Part shown: in pieces, positions 20,349-29,658 of the stretch
Layout: each line of letters begins with the position of its first letter
How positions within the stretch are numbered: position 1 is the first letter of the stretch
Assembly (NCBI RefSeq): GCF_900095175.1
Contig: NZ_LT606946.1
Coordinates: 1,581,417-1,645,416, forward strand
Source: Polynucleobacter necessarius
GTDB lineage: Bacteria; Pseudomonadota; Gammaproteobacteria; Burkholderiales; Burkholderiaceae
DNA: 64,000 nt
Direction of reading: 5' to 3'
Made by a program: the position numbers and the translations under genes
Notes under the pieces: model-generated
Databases searched by the model: none
Seen by the model: only the letters and a program-made list of their open reading frames with translations
Told to the model about the DNA's origin: nothing

Positions 20349-20750
20349 TTAGCGCTTGCTGAACTGCTTACGACGACGCGCGCCATGCAGACCAACTTTT
20401 TTACGCTCAACTTCACGAGCATCGCGAGTTACCAAGCCTGCTTTAGACAGGGCTGGCTTCAAGGCGTTGTCGTAGTCGATCAATGCACGAGTAACACCGT
20501 GACGAACTGCACCAGCTTGTCCAGTTTCACCACCACCGCTAACGTTTACTTTGATGTCAAAGGTAGTTAGGTGGGCTGTGAGAGCCAAAGGCTGACGAGC
20601 GATCATGCGTGATGTTTCGCGAGCAAAGTAAGCATCGATAGGTTTACCGTTAACAGTAATCTCACCTTTGCCAGATTTAATGAATACACGTGCTACAGAG
20701 CTCTTGCGACGACCTGTACCGTAATTCCAATTTCCGTAATTAATAGCCAT
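20349..20750 (-). CDS. rpsI: 30S ribosomal protein S9
   Basis: Small-subunit protein whose C-terminal tail reaches the P-site tRNA. The 133-residue sequence has the [11 protein letters not shown] start region, the [10 protein letters not shown] segment near 75, and the basic tail ending in RRKQFSKR. Second gene of rplM-rpsI, 9 nt after rplM, with a terminator downstream. Confidence 0.98.
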   Translation of the reverse strand: MAINYGNWNYGTGRRKSSVARVFIKSGKGEITVNGKPIDAYFARETSRMIARQPLALTAHLTTFDIKVNVSGGGETGQAGAVRHGVTRALIDYDNALKPALSKAGLVTRDAREVERKKVGLHGARRRKQFSKR

Positions 20751-20759
20751 TTGGGTTCC

Positions 20760-21188
20760 TTAAATCTCTAACGCTTTTGGCTGTTGAGCCGCATGCGGAT
20801 GACTGGCGTCGCCATAGACTTTCAATTTCTTGATCATGGCATAGCCCAGTGGGCCTTTTGGCAACATACCCTTCACAGCCTTCTCCAAAGCGCGACCTGG
20901 GAAACGATCTTGCATCTTGTCGAAGTTAGTCGAACTAATACCACCTGGGTATCCGCTGTGACGGTAATAAATTTTGTTCAAGCCTTTTGTGCCTGTAACA
21001 CGCAGCTTAGAAGAGTTGATGACAACAATGAAGTCGCCAGTATCAACGTGTGGGGTGTATTCAGGCTTGTGCTTGCCGCGTAGACGGAATGCCACTTCAC
21101 TGGCGACACGACCGAGGACTTTGTCCGTAGCGTCAATCACGAACCATTCATGCACTACCTCATGGGATTTTGCAGAAAAAGTTTTCAT
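20760..21188 (-). CDS. rplM: 50S ribosomal protein L13
   Basis: Early-assembly large-subunit protein. The 142-residue sequence shows the [12 protein letters not shown] segment, the [10 protein letters not shown] block and the MLPKGPLG motif near 107. First gene of the rplM-rpsI operon. The upstream leader holds two hairpins (21300-21321 and 21353-21375), which could matter for its regulation. Confidence 0.98.
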   Translation of the reverse strand: MKTFSAKSHEVVHEWFVIDATDKVLGRVASEVAFRLRGKHKPEYTPHVDTGDFIVVINSSKLRVTGTKGLNKIYYRHSGYPGGISSTNFDKMQDRFPGRALEKAVKGMLPKGPLGYAMIKKLKVYGDASHPHAAQQPKALEI

Positions 21189-21299
21189 GAGTTCTCAAAT
21201 TGTTATGGTCAAAAAAATTACCCCAACCAAATTACGCCCACCTTGGCCCTGCTTATGTTTGCAAGCTCGCAGATTCTGCAATTTAACTGGTACAACAAA

Positions 21300-21321
21300 T
21301 TACCGCTGACCGGCTCGGTAA
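21300..21321 (-). other. Hairpin in the rplM upstream leader
   Basis: TTACCG and CGGTAA form a 6-bp inverted repeat about 110 nt before the rplM start. If the rplM transcript begins upstream, this would be part of its 5' leader. A possible promoter nearer the gene (TTGCAG, 18 nt, CATAAG on the minus strand) would exclude it. Role unknown. Confidence 0.35.
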
Positions 21322-21344
21322 TCCAGTAAAGTCTTGAATTGTAA

Positions 21345-21375
21345 CCCAAAAAAACCCAGGAACGAGTCCTGGGTT
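21345..21375 (-). terminator. Intrinsic terminator of the candidate small RNA
   Basis: A perfect 9-bp stem (AACCCAGGA with TCCTGGGTT) and a 5-nt loop are followed on the minus strand by an uninterrupted run of Ts. It lies 165 nt upstream of rplM and reads in the same direction, so it must end a short transcript that starts between here and the OsmC-like gene, or act as an attenuator. Confidence 0.8.
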
Positions 21376-21449
21376 GGAATCCACCTATGTTTAAGTGGAG
21401 GAGACACTGGGAGGCACATCGATCTCTTATATAAGACTGACAGCCAATA
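21348..21449 (-). ncRNA. Candidate small RNA with CCUCC-rich loops, upstream of rplM
   Basis: The 418-nt gap between rplM and the OsmC-like gene has no credible ORF. On the minus strand it has, in order: a promoter (see 21455-21484), a CCTCCC motif (21409-21414), a CTCCTCC motif (21397-21403), a 7-bp stem with AACA loop (21381-21398) and a terminator hairpin with seven Ts. The stem contains one pair that is G-U on minus but C-A on plus, which supports minus-strand RNA. CCUCC loops could bind ribosome-binding sites, as in known anti-Shine-Dalgarno sRNAs. It could instead be an attenuated leader of rplM. The 5' end is approximate. Confidence 0.5.
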
Positions 21450-21454
21450 TGGTT

Positions 21455-21484
21455 ATTCTACACAAGAAATATGGTGCAACGCAA
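21455..21484 (-). promoter_or_regulatory. Probable sigma70 promoter of the candidate small RNA
   Basis: On the minus strand TTGCGT (21479-21484) and TAGAAT (21455-21460) are separated by 18 nt, with a TG one base before the -10. Predicted transcript start is near 21449. Confidence 0.5.
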
Positions 21485-21489
21485 GAATA

Positions 21490-21503
21490 TTGACCAAAAT
21501 CAA
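21490..21503. promoter_or_regulatory. FNR-like site between the small RNA and the OsmC-like gene
   Basis: TTGAC-CAAA-ATCAA matches TTGAT-N4-ATCAA at 9 of 10 positions. It sits just upstream of the small RNA promoter, centred near -48 relative to the predicted start. This is not a standard activator spacing. Chance matches of this quality are expected once or twice per window. Confidence 0.2.
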
Positions 21504-21606
21504 TTTTTTGATGCTTTTTAGCAATATCAACGCCAAAACAAAGCTCCACCTTTATTGGTAAACTATTGATAATATTGATTAATTTACTAATTTAGGGGCC
21601 ACTAAC

Positions 21607-22032
21607 ATGGAATGTCGAGTATCTTGGTTGGGTATTGGTGGAATGGCCTTTTCAGCAGAAACTGGAAGCGGCCATCAGGTCACCATGGATGGGCCACCTG
21701 AAGCTGGCGGTAAAAATAGTGCTCCAAGGCCCATGGAACTACTTTTGGCGGGAACTGGCGGCTGCTCAGCCTTTGATGTAGTTTTAATCCTACAAAAGGC
21801 ACGCCAGGAGATCAGTGCCTGTGATGTCAAGCTAACAGCCGAGAGAGCCGAGACTGAACCTAAGGTATTTACCAAAATTAACCTGCATTTCACGATTAAA
21901 GGCAAAAATCTCGATTTGAGCAAGGTTGAGCGCACAGTGAAGCCATCCCACGAAAAGTACTGCTCAGCCACAACGATGCTCGCCAAAACAGCTGAGATCA
22001 CCTATTCCATTGACGTTCTAAACGACGAATAA
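21607..22032 (+). CDS. OsmC/Ohr-family peroxiredoxin-like protein (YhfA type)
   Basis: The 141-residue protein has the OsmC fold with the two family cysteines: one in GTGGCSAFDV (about residue 57) and one in HEKYCSAT (about residue 118). OsmC/Ohr proteins use this pair to reduce organic hydroperoxides. The YhfA-like subgroup has no settled substrate. Upstream DNA is very AT-rich, with short ATTGAT repeats that may hold its promoter, though no clear -35/-10 pair stands out. It converges on the RNase P RNA gene. Confidence 0.88.
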   Translation: MECRVSWLGIGGMAFSAETGSGHQVTMDGPPEAGGKNSAPRPMELLLAGTGGCSAFDVVLILQKARQEISACDVKLTAERAETEPKVFTKINLHFTIKGKNLDLSKVERTVKPSHEKYCSATTMLAKTAEITYSIDVLNDE

Positions 22033-22046
22033 GTATTGAGAAAAGT

Positions 22047-22353
22047 GCAGAGTCAATCGATAAGCCGGATTCTGTCGCCTAGATTTGCATCTAGGGGCAA
22101 TCATTCCTCTAGGCCGGCAGTTACCTGACGGCTCAAGCTCCCTACCCGCAGACTCAGCGGGACGCCTCATCGCCTGCTTACTTGGGATTGCTCCAGGTGG
22201 AGGTTACCGCGTTTCACCGTAACTAAATACGCTCGTCTCTGTGGCCCTATTCCTCACGTCACCGTGGATGGCCGTTAGCCATCACCCTTCCCTATGGAGT
22301 CCGGACTTTCCTCCCCCTCAATAAAGAGGCGGCGATTGCCCAATTGACTCTGC
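22047..22353 (-). ncRNA. rnpB: RNase P RNA, bacterial class A
   Basis: Catalytic RNA that trims tRNA 5' ends. The minus strand holds the universal GAGGAAAGTCCGGACTCC core near the 5' end and the ACAGAATCCGGCTTAT core near the 3' end. The termini pair perfectly over 11 bp (GCAGAGTCAAT with ATTGACTCTGC), giving helix P1 and fixing both ends. At 307 nt between P1 ends it is shorter than the 377-nt E. coli RNA. No intrinsic terminator follows. Confidence 0.96.
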
Positions 22354-22359
22354 GCCTGC

Positions 22360-22389
22360 AGTCTAACGCAGTCGCAGAAATTTAGTCTA
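22360..22389 (-). promoter_or_regulatory. Probable rnpB promoter
   Basis: On the minus strand TAGACT (22384-22389) and TAGACT (22360-22365) are 18 nt apart. The -10-like copy ends 7 nt before the P1 5' end of rnpB. Each hexamer matches its consensus at four of six positions. It lies in the short gap after pyrC. Confidence 0.4.
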
Positions 22390-22417
22390 AAAATGAATTA
22401 GGAAAGTATTGAACGAC

Positions 22418-23476
22418 TTAAGACAAAGTCCAAGCGATGGTCTCACCAGCACGTAGCGGCACAATCGTGGCATCACCCAAAGGAAGTTCTACTGGAATGC
22501 TTTGTGCCTGCTTCACCAAAGTAATTTTCTTAGTATTGCGGGGCAATGAATAAAAGTCAGGGCCATTAAAACTAGCGAAACCTTCAAGCTTATCCAACTT
22601 GTCAACACTCTCAAATGCCTCAGCATATAAGCCTAAAGCATTGAAAGCACTGTAACAACCAGCACAACCACAAGCAGCCTCTTTAGCGTCCTTGGCGTGT
22701 GGCGCACTATCGGTGCCCAAGAAAAATCTGGGGCTGCCACTCGTTGCCGCTTCTAGTAAAGCAACTCGATGCTCTTCACGCTTCAGTACTGGCAAGCAAT
22801 AATTGTGTGGGCGAATGCCCCCAGAAAAAATCGCATTACGATTCATGAGTAAATGTTGTGGGGTGATAGTGGCAGCTAATGTATTTTTTCCAGCAGTTTG
22901 TGCATCACGCACATAGTGTGCAGCTTGCTTAGTAGTGATGTGTTCAAACACAATCTTCAGCTCAGGAAAATCTTTACGCAAAGACTCGAGCACTTGATCA
23001 ATAAATACTGCCTCACGATCAAAGATGTCAATATGCGCACTAGTGACTTCACCATGCACTAACAAGGGCATACCGACAGACTGCATTGCCTCAAGCGCAG
23101 CATAACAACGCTTGATATCACTGACCCCTGCATCACTATTGGTTGTTGCGCCAGCTGGGTAAAGCTTTAAACCAGCAATACCAGCCTCTTTTGCCTTGCG
23201 CACCTCATCAGCTGATGTGTTATCAGTGAGATATAAAGTCATCAATGGAGTAAAGCTAGCAACACCCAATGATTGAAGACTCGCTTCAATCCGAGCGCGA
23301 TAGGCATTTGCCAAATCCACTGTCGTCACAGGTGGCTTCAGGTTCGGCATGATGATGGCACGGGCAAATTGGCGCGCAGTGTCTGCCAATACATCTTTCA
23401 TGACTTCACCATCACGAATATGTAAATGCCAGTCGTCCGGCTGAATCAGTTCAATTTGTATTGGGCTAATGGTCAT
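22418..23476 (-). CDS. pyrC: Dihydroorotase (class II)
   Basis: Zinc amidohydrolase that closes carbamoyl-aspartate to dihydroorotate in pyrimidine synthesis. The 352-residue protein matches the E. coli PyrC type. It has the HLH metal motif in [10 protein letters not shown] (about residues 16-19), the [12 protein letters not shown] segment holding the carboxylated Lys (about 103), a VHGEV His, a FEHITT His, and the GTDSAPH Asp near 249. It is separated from the upstream kinase gene by 2 nt. Confidence 0.97.
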   Translation of the reverse strand: MTISPIQIELIQPDDWHLHIRDGEVMKDVLADTARQFARAIIMPNLKPPVTTVDLANAYRARIEASLQSLGVASFTPLMTLYLTDNTSADEVRKAKEAGIAGLKLYPAGATTNSDAGVSDIKRCYAALEAMQSVGMPLLVHGEVTSAHIDIFDREAVFIDQVLESLRKDFPELKIVFEHITTKQAAHYVRDAQTAGKNTLAATITPQHLLMNRNAIFSGGIRPHNYCLPVLKREEHRVALLEAATSGSPRFFLGTDSAPHAKDAKEAACGCAGCYSAFNALGLYAEAFESVDKLDKLEGFASFNGPDFYSLPRNTKKITLVKQAQSIPVELPLGDATIVPLRAGETIAWTLS

Positions 23477-23478
23477 AA

Positions 23479-24801
23479 TTATTTATCAAGCAAGATGATG
23501 CGGAAATCATTCACATTCGTCAGTGTAGGGCCAGTTTCCACCAATGCATCTAATTGTGCAAAAAAATCGTAGCAATTGTGCTGAGTTAAATACTGCGCAG
23601 GAATGAGGCCTTCCTTGCTTGCAGCTAAGCGAGTCTCGGGAGTAAACCACGCACCGGCATTCTTCTCACTCCCATCAATCCCATCAGTATCGGCAGCCAA
23701 TGCCGCCAATTGAGGAATTTCCTGAGAAGCGGCAAACAGTGAGAGTAAGTATTCGCTGCAGCGACCACCACGACCTTTTATTCCATTAGGAATTGTGACG
23801 GTGCACTCACCACCTGAAATAAGGGCAATGGACTTGCCAGTCTTAACCAACAAATGCTCACGCACCAAAGCTGCTTGCTCAATACCGACATCCCTAGCTT
23901 CGCCTGTAACAGTGTCGCCCAAGATCACCGGCTCGTAGCCTTGTGTACGGACGTAATCTGCTGCAGCCTCAAGACTCTTATGCGCAGTAGCAATCACATG
24001 ATTGTTTACTTGGGCATCCTTTAGATCAGCTTCTTTTAAAGTCTCAGGAACTTCACCAGCAAGACCACGCTTTAAGTGGGATAAAACAGATGTCGGAATA
24101 ACGTCAGCGCTAAGGCGATGTTTCCCTAGGATATCTAGGGCATCTTGATAGGTCGAGTAATCTGGAGCACATGGGCCACTGGCAATATCCGCAGGTGCAT
24201 CTCCCGTGACATCAGAGATCAGCAAAGTCTCAACTCGGGCGCCACGTGCAATTGCTAGTCTTGCCAAATTGCCGCCCTGAATCGCTGACAAGTGCTTGCG
24301 AACAATATTCATCTCTTCGATCGGTGCACCAGAACGCAAGAGCGCCTCAGTTGATTTGCGCATATCGTCAATGCTGATCCCAGCCTGAGGCAAAGTGAGT
24401 AAGCTTGAGCCACCACCAGAAATCAAAGCAATCAGAATATCGCCAGCCTGTAGCTCAGCAACCAAGCGATAGATTTCTTTAGCACCATCCATACCAGCCT
24501 GATCGGGTACGGGGTGACCTGCCTCAATAATTTGAATGTGACTGGTTGGAGAGTTGTGTCCATATCGAGTTAACACTACGCCCTCAAGAATTACATCAGG
24601 CCAACAACTCTGCGCATGAGACTCTAGGGCTGTTGCCATAGATGCACTCGCCTTACCGGCCCCCACCACCAAACATCTTCCTTTAGGCTCTGAACCTGGG
24701 GGAAAGATCTTGCTGAGATGCTCTGGGACAATTTTCTTGGGGTCGGCAACCGCTAAAGCTACCGCAAAAGCATTTTTGAGAATAGTTTCTTGCTGGCTCA
24801 T
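23479..24801 (-). CDS. ttuD: Glycerate 2-kinase (MOFRL family)
   Basis: Phosphorylates D-glycerate to 2-phosphoglycerate at the end of glyoxylate/tartronate routes. Older annotations call this family hydroxypyruvate reductase. The 440-residue protein has the [10 protein letters not shown] block near residue 47, the ISGGGSSLL motif near 125, and a C-terminal MOFRL domain with [10 protein letters not shown] near 370-380. Gene symbols vary (ttuD, gckA, garK-type). No glyoxylate genes are adjacent. It lies between the Atm1-like transporter and pyrC. Confidence 0.88.
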   Translation of the reverse strand: MSQQETILKNAFAVALAVADPKKIVPEHLSKIFPPGSEPKGRCLVVGAGKASASMATALESHAQSCWPDVILEGVVLTRYGHNSPTSHIQIIEAGHPVPDQAGMDGAKEIYRLVAELQAGDILIALISGGGSSLLTLPQAGISIDDMRKSTEALLRSGAPIEEMNIVRKHLSAIQGGNLARLAIARGARVETLLISDVTGDAPADIASGPCAPDYSTYQDALDILGKHRLSADVIPTSVLSHLKRGLAGEVPETLKEADLKDAQVNNHVIATAHKSLEAAADYVRTQGYEPVILGDTVTGEARDVGIEQAALVREHLLVKTGKSIALISGGECTVTIPNGIKGRGGRCSEYLLSLFAASQEIPQLAALAADTDGIDGSEKNAGAWFTPETRLAASKEGLIPAQYLTQHNCYDFFAQLDALVETGPTLTNVNDFRIILLDK

Positions 24802-24810
24802 ACGGATATT

Positions 24811-26634
24811 CTAATCAAGAGTACTTCGCTCTTGCATTTGCCACATCTCAGCATATCGGCCATTAGCAGCCAAGAGTTCAATATGGGTTCCGCGCTCCAC
24901 AATTTGGCCATGATCCATGGCCAAAATTTGATCGGCATGAACAATGGTCGAGAGCCTGTGTGCAACGATCAAAGTTGTACGGTTTTTGGCTAGGCTAAGC
25001 AATTCTTCCTGAAAGGCTCGTTCCGTTTTGGAATCCAGCGCTGATGTTGCCTCATCAAAAATGAGCATCGCTGGTTTTTTGAGGAGGGTTCGTGCAATCG
25101 CAACACGCTGCTTCTCGCCACCTGACAGCTTTAAGCCACGCTCACCTACTTGGGTGTCATAGCCATCTGGGAGATGTTGGATAAAGCGATCTATCTGTGC
25201 AGCCCTTGCGGCCTCGTGCACCTCTTCAATCGAGGCATTGGGATTGCCATAGGCGATGTTGTAGCCAATCGTATCGTTAAAAAGTACTGCATCTTGTGGA
25301 ACGATACCAATCGCTTTTCGCAAACTCAATTGAGTGACATCGACAATATTTTGATCATCGATCAGGATCTTGCCAGATTGAACATCATAAAAACGGAATA
25401 GCAGCCGCGCCAAGGTGCTTTTACCTGCACCACTCTGTCCCACGACAGCAGCAATTATTCCCGCAGGGATATTAAAACTCACATCTTTCAGAATTTCACG
25501 TTTAGCATCGTAATGAAACGAAACATTCTCAAAGCGAATATCAGGTCCACGGCTTTGATTCCTAATTAGTAAAGATTTTGCATTGGGCGCATCAGCAATC
25601 TCTTTCTCAGTATTGAGGAGTGAGAACATGCGATCCATATCTGTGAGCGCCTGCTTGATCTCTCGATAGATCACCCCCAAGAAATTCAATGGGATATATA
25701 ACTGAATCATCAGGGTATTAACCAAGACCAAATCACCCAAGGTCATGGATCCATCAATCACACCTAAGGTCGCACGCCAAAGCATGAGAACCAAACCAAC
25801 CGCAATAATAGTTTGCTGCCCAAAATTCAGAACTGCTAAGGATTTCTGAGACTTAACGGCAGCGGCCTGATAGCGCATTAAATTCTGATCGTAGCGACTC
25901 GCTTCAAATGCCTCATTACCAAAATACTTGACTGTCTCAAAATTCAATAGTGAATCAATTGCTTTTTGATTAACTTTGGAATCCATATCATTCATGGTGC
26001 GACGGAAATGGGTTCGCCATTCAGTCACGACAACCGTAAATCCGATATAAAGCAGCAAAGCTACCAGCGTAATGGCGGCAAACCAAATATCGTAGGCATA
26101 AGCAAAGTAGCCGAGTACTAAACAAAACTCAATTAAAGTTGGCAGGATGCTGTAAAGCGAATAGGAGATCAGAGACTGGATGCCACGAGTACCACGCTCA
26201 ATATCCCGACTCACCCCACCGGTCTGACGAGCCAAATGAAAGCTCAGGGCCAAAGAATGCAAATGCTCAAAAACTTGTAGCGCCACTTTACGCACCGCAT
26301 TTTGGGTGACCCGCGCAAAAAGAGACTCACGCAACTCAGTAAACAAAGAGGCCGAGATTCTTAAAAGGCCATAGGCTAGTATCAATCCGGCTGGGACTAC
26401 CAACAATGCTTGCGGAGAATCTGCCTTGATATTGAGAGCATCAATCAATTGCTTCATCAAAATCGGAATACCGAGATTGGTAACCTTGGCAGCCACCAAA
26501 CAGGTCAGAGCAATAGCAACCCTAAATTTGTACTCCAACAAATAGGGAAGTAAATCTCGAATGACTTTCCAGTCACTCCCTTGTGAAGGTTTAGAAGCTG
26601 CTGCTGAATGGTGATGCCCCGATGAATGTCTCAT
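24811..26634 (-). CDS. Atm1/HMT1-type ABC exporter (fused permease and ATPase)
   Basis: Half-transporter that works as a homodimer in the inner membrane. The 607-residue protein has a His-rich N-terminus, a six-helix type IV permease domain (about 35-330), and a nucleotide-binding domain with Walker A GQSGAGKST (about 401), signature LSGGEKQR (about 505) and Walker B LIFDEATSALD. The LLNFETVKYFGNE and VLNFGQQ segments are typical of the Atm1/ABCB7 branch, which exports glutathione-linked metal or sulfur species. An MsbA-type lipid flippase is less likely given those segments. Confidence 0.85.
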   Translation of the reverse strand: MRHSSGHHHSAAASKPSQGSDWKVIRDLLPYLLEYKFRVAIALTCLVAAKVTNLGIPILMKQLIDALNIKADSPQALLVVPAGLILAYGLLRISASLFTELRESLFARVTQNAVRKVALQVFEHLHSLALSFHLARQTGGVSRDIERGTRGIQSLISYSLYSILPTLIEFCLVLGYFAYAYDIWFAAITLVALLLYIGFTVVVTEWRTHFRRTMNDMDSKVNQKAIDSLLNFETVKYFGNEAFEASRYDQNLMRYQAAAVKSQKSLAVLNFGQQTIIAVGLVLMLWRATLGVIDGSMTLGDLVLVNTLMIQLYIPLNFLGVIYREIKQALTDMDRMFSLLNTEKEIADAPNAKSLLIRNQSRGPDIRFENVSFHYDAKREILKDVSFNIPAGIIAAVVGQSGAGKSTLARLLFRFYDVQSGKILIDDQNIVDVTQLSLRKAIGIVPQDAVLFNDTIGYNIAYGNPNASIEEVHEAARAAQIDRFIQHLPDGYDTQVGERGLKLSGGEKQRVAIARTLLKKPAMLIFDEATSALDSKTERAFQEELLSLAKNRTTLIVAHRLSTIVHADQILAMDHGQIVERGTHIELLAANGRYAEMWQMQERSTLD

Positions 26635-26658
26635 CGCTCTATCTTAGTCACTTCTACA

Positions 26659-27102
26659 CTAAGGCGCAGAGAACAATTGCAGAATGGCTGCACCATTGCT
26701 AGGAGAAAAACACTTTTTAGCAGCCTCAGTAAATGGAAGCCACTGATAGGCGACATGCTCCCGGGGGGCTAATTGGACTTGGGTATCACTCGGTACTAGT
26801 AGTGAAAACCAATGCTCAGTATTTCTAGTGACGCCAGGAGCATAACGAAGACGCCATTGCGGATAAATCTCGTACTCGATCTGATAATGCATATTTCGTA
26901 AAGAGCTTGCTGGGAGAGATTGAACATCAATACCAGTTTCTTCAAGGACTTCACGCGCTGCAGCGACACGAAGGTCCTCATCAGCGAAATCAACGCTTCC
27001 GGTAACAGATTGCCAGAAGCCCGATTTATCGGCCCGCTCTATCAGCAAGACCTCCCCATTCGATTTATAGATGACAACTAAAACCGAAATGGGGATTTTC
27101 AA
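26659..27102 (-). CDS. nudB: Dihydroneopterin triphosphate diphosphatase (Nudix)
   Basis: Nudix hydrolase for the pyrophosphatase step of folate synthesis. The 147-residue protein carries the Nudix box at about residues 35-57 (GSVDFADEDLRVAAAREVLE, then ETGI). The acidic residues after Arg51 would bind the metal. The NudB call depends on length and on the position next to aspS, conserved in betaproteobacteria. Another small Nudix specificity cannot be excluded. Confidence 0.8.
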   Translation of the reverse strand: MKIPISVLVVIYKSNGEVLLIERADKSGFWQSVTGSVDFADEDLRVAAAREVLEETGIDVQSLPASSLRNMHYQIEYEIYPQWRLRYAPGVTRNTEHWFSLLVPSDTQVQLAPREHVAYQWLPFTEAAKKCFSPSNGAAILQLFSAP

Positions 27103-27124
27103 GATGCTTTAAATACTCTTTTAC

Positions 27125-28924
27125 TTAAGCAGCTGGGGTAGCTTGGCGCAAACGAATGTGCAACTCTTTCAACTGACGCTCATCTACTGGGCTAGGAGCT
27201 TGAGTCAATAAACACTGTGCACGCTGCGTTTTAGGGAAGGCAATCACATCACGAATGGATTCTGCACCAGTCATCATGGTGACAATGCGATCCAAACCAA
27301 ACGCGATACCGCCATGCGGAGGTGCGCCATATTGCAAGGCATCCAATAAGAATCCAAATTTAGCCTGCGCTTCTTCAGCGCCGATCTTCAGCGCACGGAA
27401 TACCTGGCTCTGAACCGCCTCCTGGTGAATACGAACTGATCCACCACCAATCTCGCTACCATTGAGAACCATGTCATAGGCTTTAGCTAAGCACTTGCCT
27501 GGGTTGGATTCGAGATACTGCATATGCTCATCTTTAGGGCTAGTGAATGGATGGTGACATGCAACCCAACGGGCGTTGTCTTCATCGTATTCAAACATTG
27601 GGAAGTCCACTACCCACAATGGCTTCCAACCCTCGGTAGAGAGACCATGCTCTTTACCCCAAGCAGAATGACCAATCTTCAAGCGCAATCCACCGATAGC
27701 GTCATTCACTACCTTTTCTTTATCAGCACCGAAGAAAATAATATCGCCATCTTTAGCGCTAGTGCGCTTTAAGATGCCTTCAATGGCAGCATCATGCAAG
27801 TTCTTCACGATGGGTGATTGCAAGCCATTGCGGCCTTCTGCAACGGAGTTCACCTTAATCCATGCCAAACCTTTAGCACCATAGATTGCTACAAATTGAG
27901 TGTAGTCATCAATTTCACTATGGCTAATTTCAGCACCACCAGGTACGCACAAACCAACTACGCGTCCACCTTCTTGGTTTGCTGCACCAGAGAACACTTT
28001 GAAATCGACATCTTTCATTAAGTCAGTCAATTCAGTGAATTCAAAATTCACACGCAAATCAGGCTTGTCTGAACCAAAGCGTGCCATACCTTCTGAATAT
28101 GGCATTGTTGGGAATGGATTTGGCAACTCCACATTCATGGTGGTTTTAAAAATATGACGAATCATGTTTTCAAATAAGTCACGAATTTCTAATTCATCTA
28201 AGAAAGCAGTTTCACAGTCGATCTGAGTAAATTCAGGTTGGCGATCAGCACGTAAATCTTCGTCACGGAAACACTTCGTAATTTGGTAGTAGCGATCAAA
28301 ACCAGCCACCATCAACAATTGTTTAAACAATTGAGGCGATTGTGGCAATGCAAAGAACTGACCATCATGAACACGAGAAGGGACTAAATAGTCACGCGCA
28401 CCCTCAGGAGTGCTCTTGGTCAACATCGGCGTTTCAATATCAATGAAACCAGCAGCATCTAAGTAGCGACGGCATTCCATGGCGACGTTATAACGTAAAC
28501 GCAAATTCTTTTGCATTTGTGGGCGACGCAAATCCAGAACACGGTGAGTTAAGCGAGTGGTCTCAGATAAATTCTCATCCTCTAATTGGAATGGAGGGGT
28601 AATAGATGCATTCAAAATCACCAAGCTATGGCAAAGCACTTCAATCTTGCCGCTCACTAAATCATTATTCTCAGTACCAGCTGGACGCGCACGAACCAAG
28701 CCTTTAATCTGAATACAAAACTCATTACGCACCTGCTCAGCTAAAGCAAACATCTCCGGACGATCTGGATCACATACAACCTGCACAAAACCCTGGTGAT
28801 CTCGTAAGTCAATAAAGATTACGCCACCGTGGTCACGGCGTCGATTTACCCAACCAGAGAGGGTAATTTCCTGACCAATGAGTGATTCAGTTACCTGACC
28901 GCAGGTATGGCTTCGCATCGACAT
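27125..28924 (-). CDS. aspS: Aspartyl-tRNA synthetase (bacterial type)
   Basis: Class II synthetase. The 599-residue protein has an N-terminal OB domain (about 1-105), motif 2 in [17 protein letters not shown] (about 217-233), a bacteria-specific GAD insertion (about 280-420), and motif 3 in GGIAFGLDR near 530. Start is the ATG at 28924, which has AGGAAAT about 6 nt upstream. An ATG two codons later is also possible. Followed by nudB 22 nt downstream. Confidence 0.97.
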   Translation of the reverse strand: MSMRSHTCGQVTESLIGQEITLSGWVNRRRDHGGVIFIDLRDHQGFVQVVCDPDRPEMFALAEQVRNEFCIQIKGLVRARPAGTENNDLVSGKIEVLCHSLVILNASITPPFQLEDENLSETTRLTHRVLDLRRPQMQKNLRLRYNVAMECRRYLDAAGFIDIETPMLTKSTPEGARDYLVPSRVHDGQFFALPQSPQLFKQLLMVAGFDRYYQITKCFRDEDLRADRQPEFTQIDCETAFLDELEIRDLFENMIRHIFKTTMNVELPNPFPTMPYSEGMARFGSDKPDLRVNFEFTELTDLMKDVDFKVFSGAANQEGGRVVGLCVPGGAEISHSEIDDYTQFVAIYGAKGLAWIKVNSVAEGRNGLQSPIVKNLHDAAIEGILKRTSAKDGDIIFFGADKEKVVNDAIGGLRLKIGHSAWGKEHGLSTEGWKPLWVVDFPMFEYDEDNARWVACHHPFTSPKDEHMQYLESNPGKCLAKAYDMVLNGSEIGGGSVRIHQEAVQSQVFRALKIGAEEAQAKFGFLLDALQYGAPPHGGIAFGLDRIVTMMTGAESIRDVIAFPKTQRAQCLLTQAPSPVDERQLKELHIRLRQATPAA

Positions 28925-28940
28925 AACAATTTCCTATAAA

Positions 28941-29594
28941 TCAAAGATGATGGTTTGGCCCAATCGTGGGCAAACCAGTTAAACTAGTGGGAGGAACAGA
29001 TCCCATTGAAATAATATGCTTGAGCGCCGCTTCGACACTCATCTCTAATTCAATGGTGTTCGCACGGGGGACAATCATAAAAAATCCAGAAGTCGGATTT
29101 GGTGTGGTTGGTAGGAATACGTTGACATAGTCCTCACCCAACTTCGCAGCCACTTCTTTAGCTGGCATACCAGTCTGAAATGCAATCGCCCAAGAATCTG
29201 CATGGGGATAACGAATTAATAATGCTTTGCTAAAAGCTTGGCCACTACCAGAAAATAGTGTGGAGGAGACCTGCTGAACGCTGGAATAAATTGATCGCAC
29301 AATAGGAATGCGATTCATGAACTGGTGCCATATCTTTAGCCACCATTGCCCTGCAAAACTAATTGCAAGTAATCCAGTAAGCATGATGACCGCAACAACG
29401 ATCAGAATGCCGACACCTGGCAACTCACGGAAATGCCGTAAATCTCCAGCAAACTGATTGGGGAAAATGGTGATAAGGGCTTGCATAACAGAGCCAAAAA
29501 CACCGTCGAGCAGGCCCAAGCCCCATGCAATCACCCAAATGGTGACTGACATTGGTGCCCACACCAGAATGCCTGCGATGAAGTATTTTTTCAT
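28941..29594 (-). CDS. DUF502 family inner membrane protein
   Basis: The 217-residue protein has two long hydrophobic segments (about 5-30 and 65-90) and a soluble C-terminal part with GMPAKEVAAKLGEDYVNVF and PTTPNPTSGFFMIV blocks that define DUF502. The function is unknown. It sits directly upstream of aspS, an arrangement common in betaproteobacteria. Confidence 0.85.
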   Translation of the reverse strand: MKKYFIAGILVWAPMSVTIWVIAWGLGLLDGVFGSVMQALITIFPNQFAGDLRHFRELPGVGILIVVAVIMLTGLLAISFAGQWWLKIWHQFMNRIPIVRSIYSSVQQVSSTLFSGSGQAFSKALLIRYPHADSWAIAFQTGMPAKEVAAKLGEDYVNVFLPTTPNPTSGFFMIVPRANTIELEMSVEAALKHIISMGSVPPTSLTGLPTIGPNHHL

Positions 29595-29658
29595 TTGCCT
29601 ATGCTTGAACTTTGCCTAACCTGGCATTTTAGCGGTTTAAGCGCCGGCAGGCGACAGA

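Noticed and set aside
21334..21561. 75-codon plus-strand open frame in the rplM-OsmC gap
   Set aside because: No ribosome site, odd composition, and it runs antisense through a terminator hairpin and promoter-like elements.
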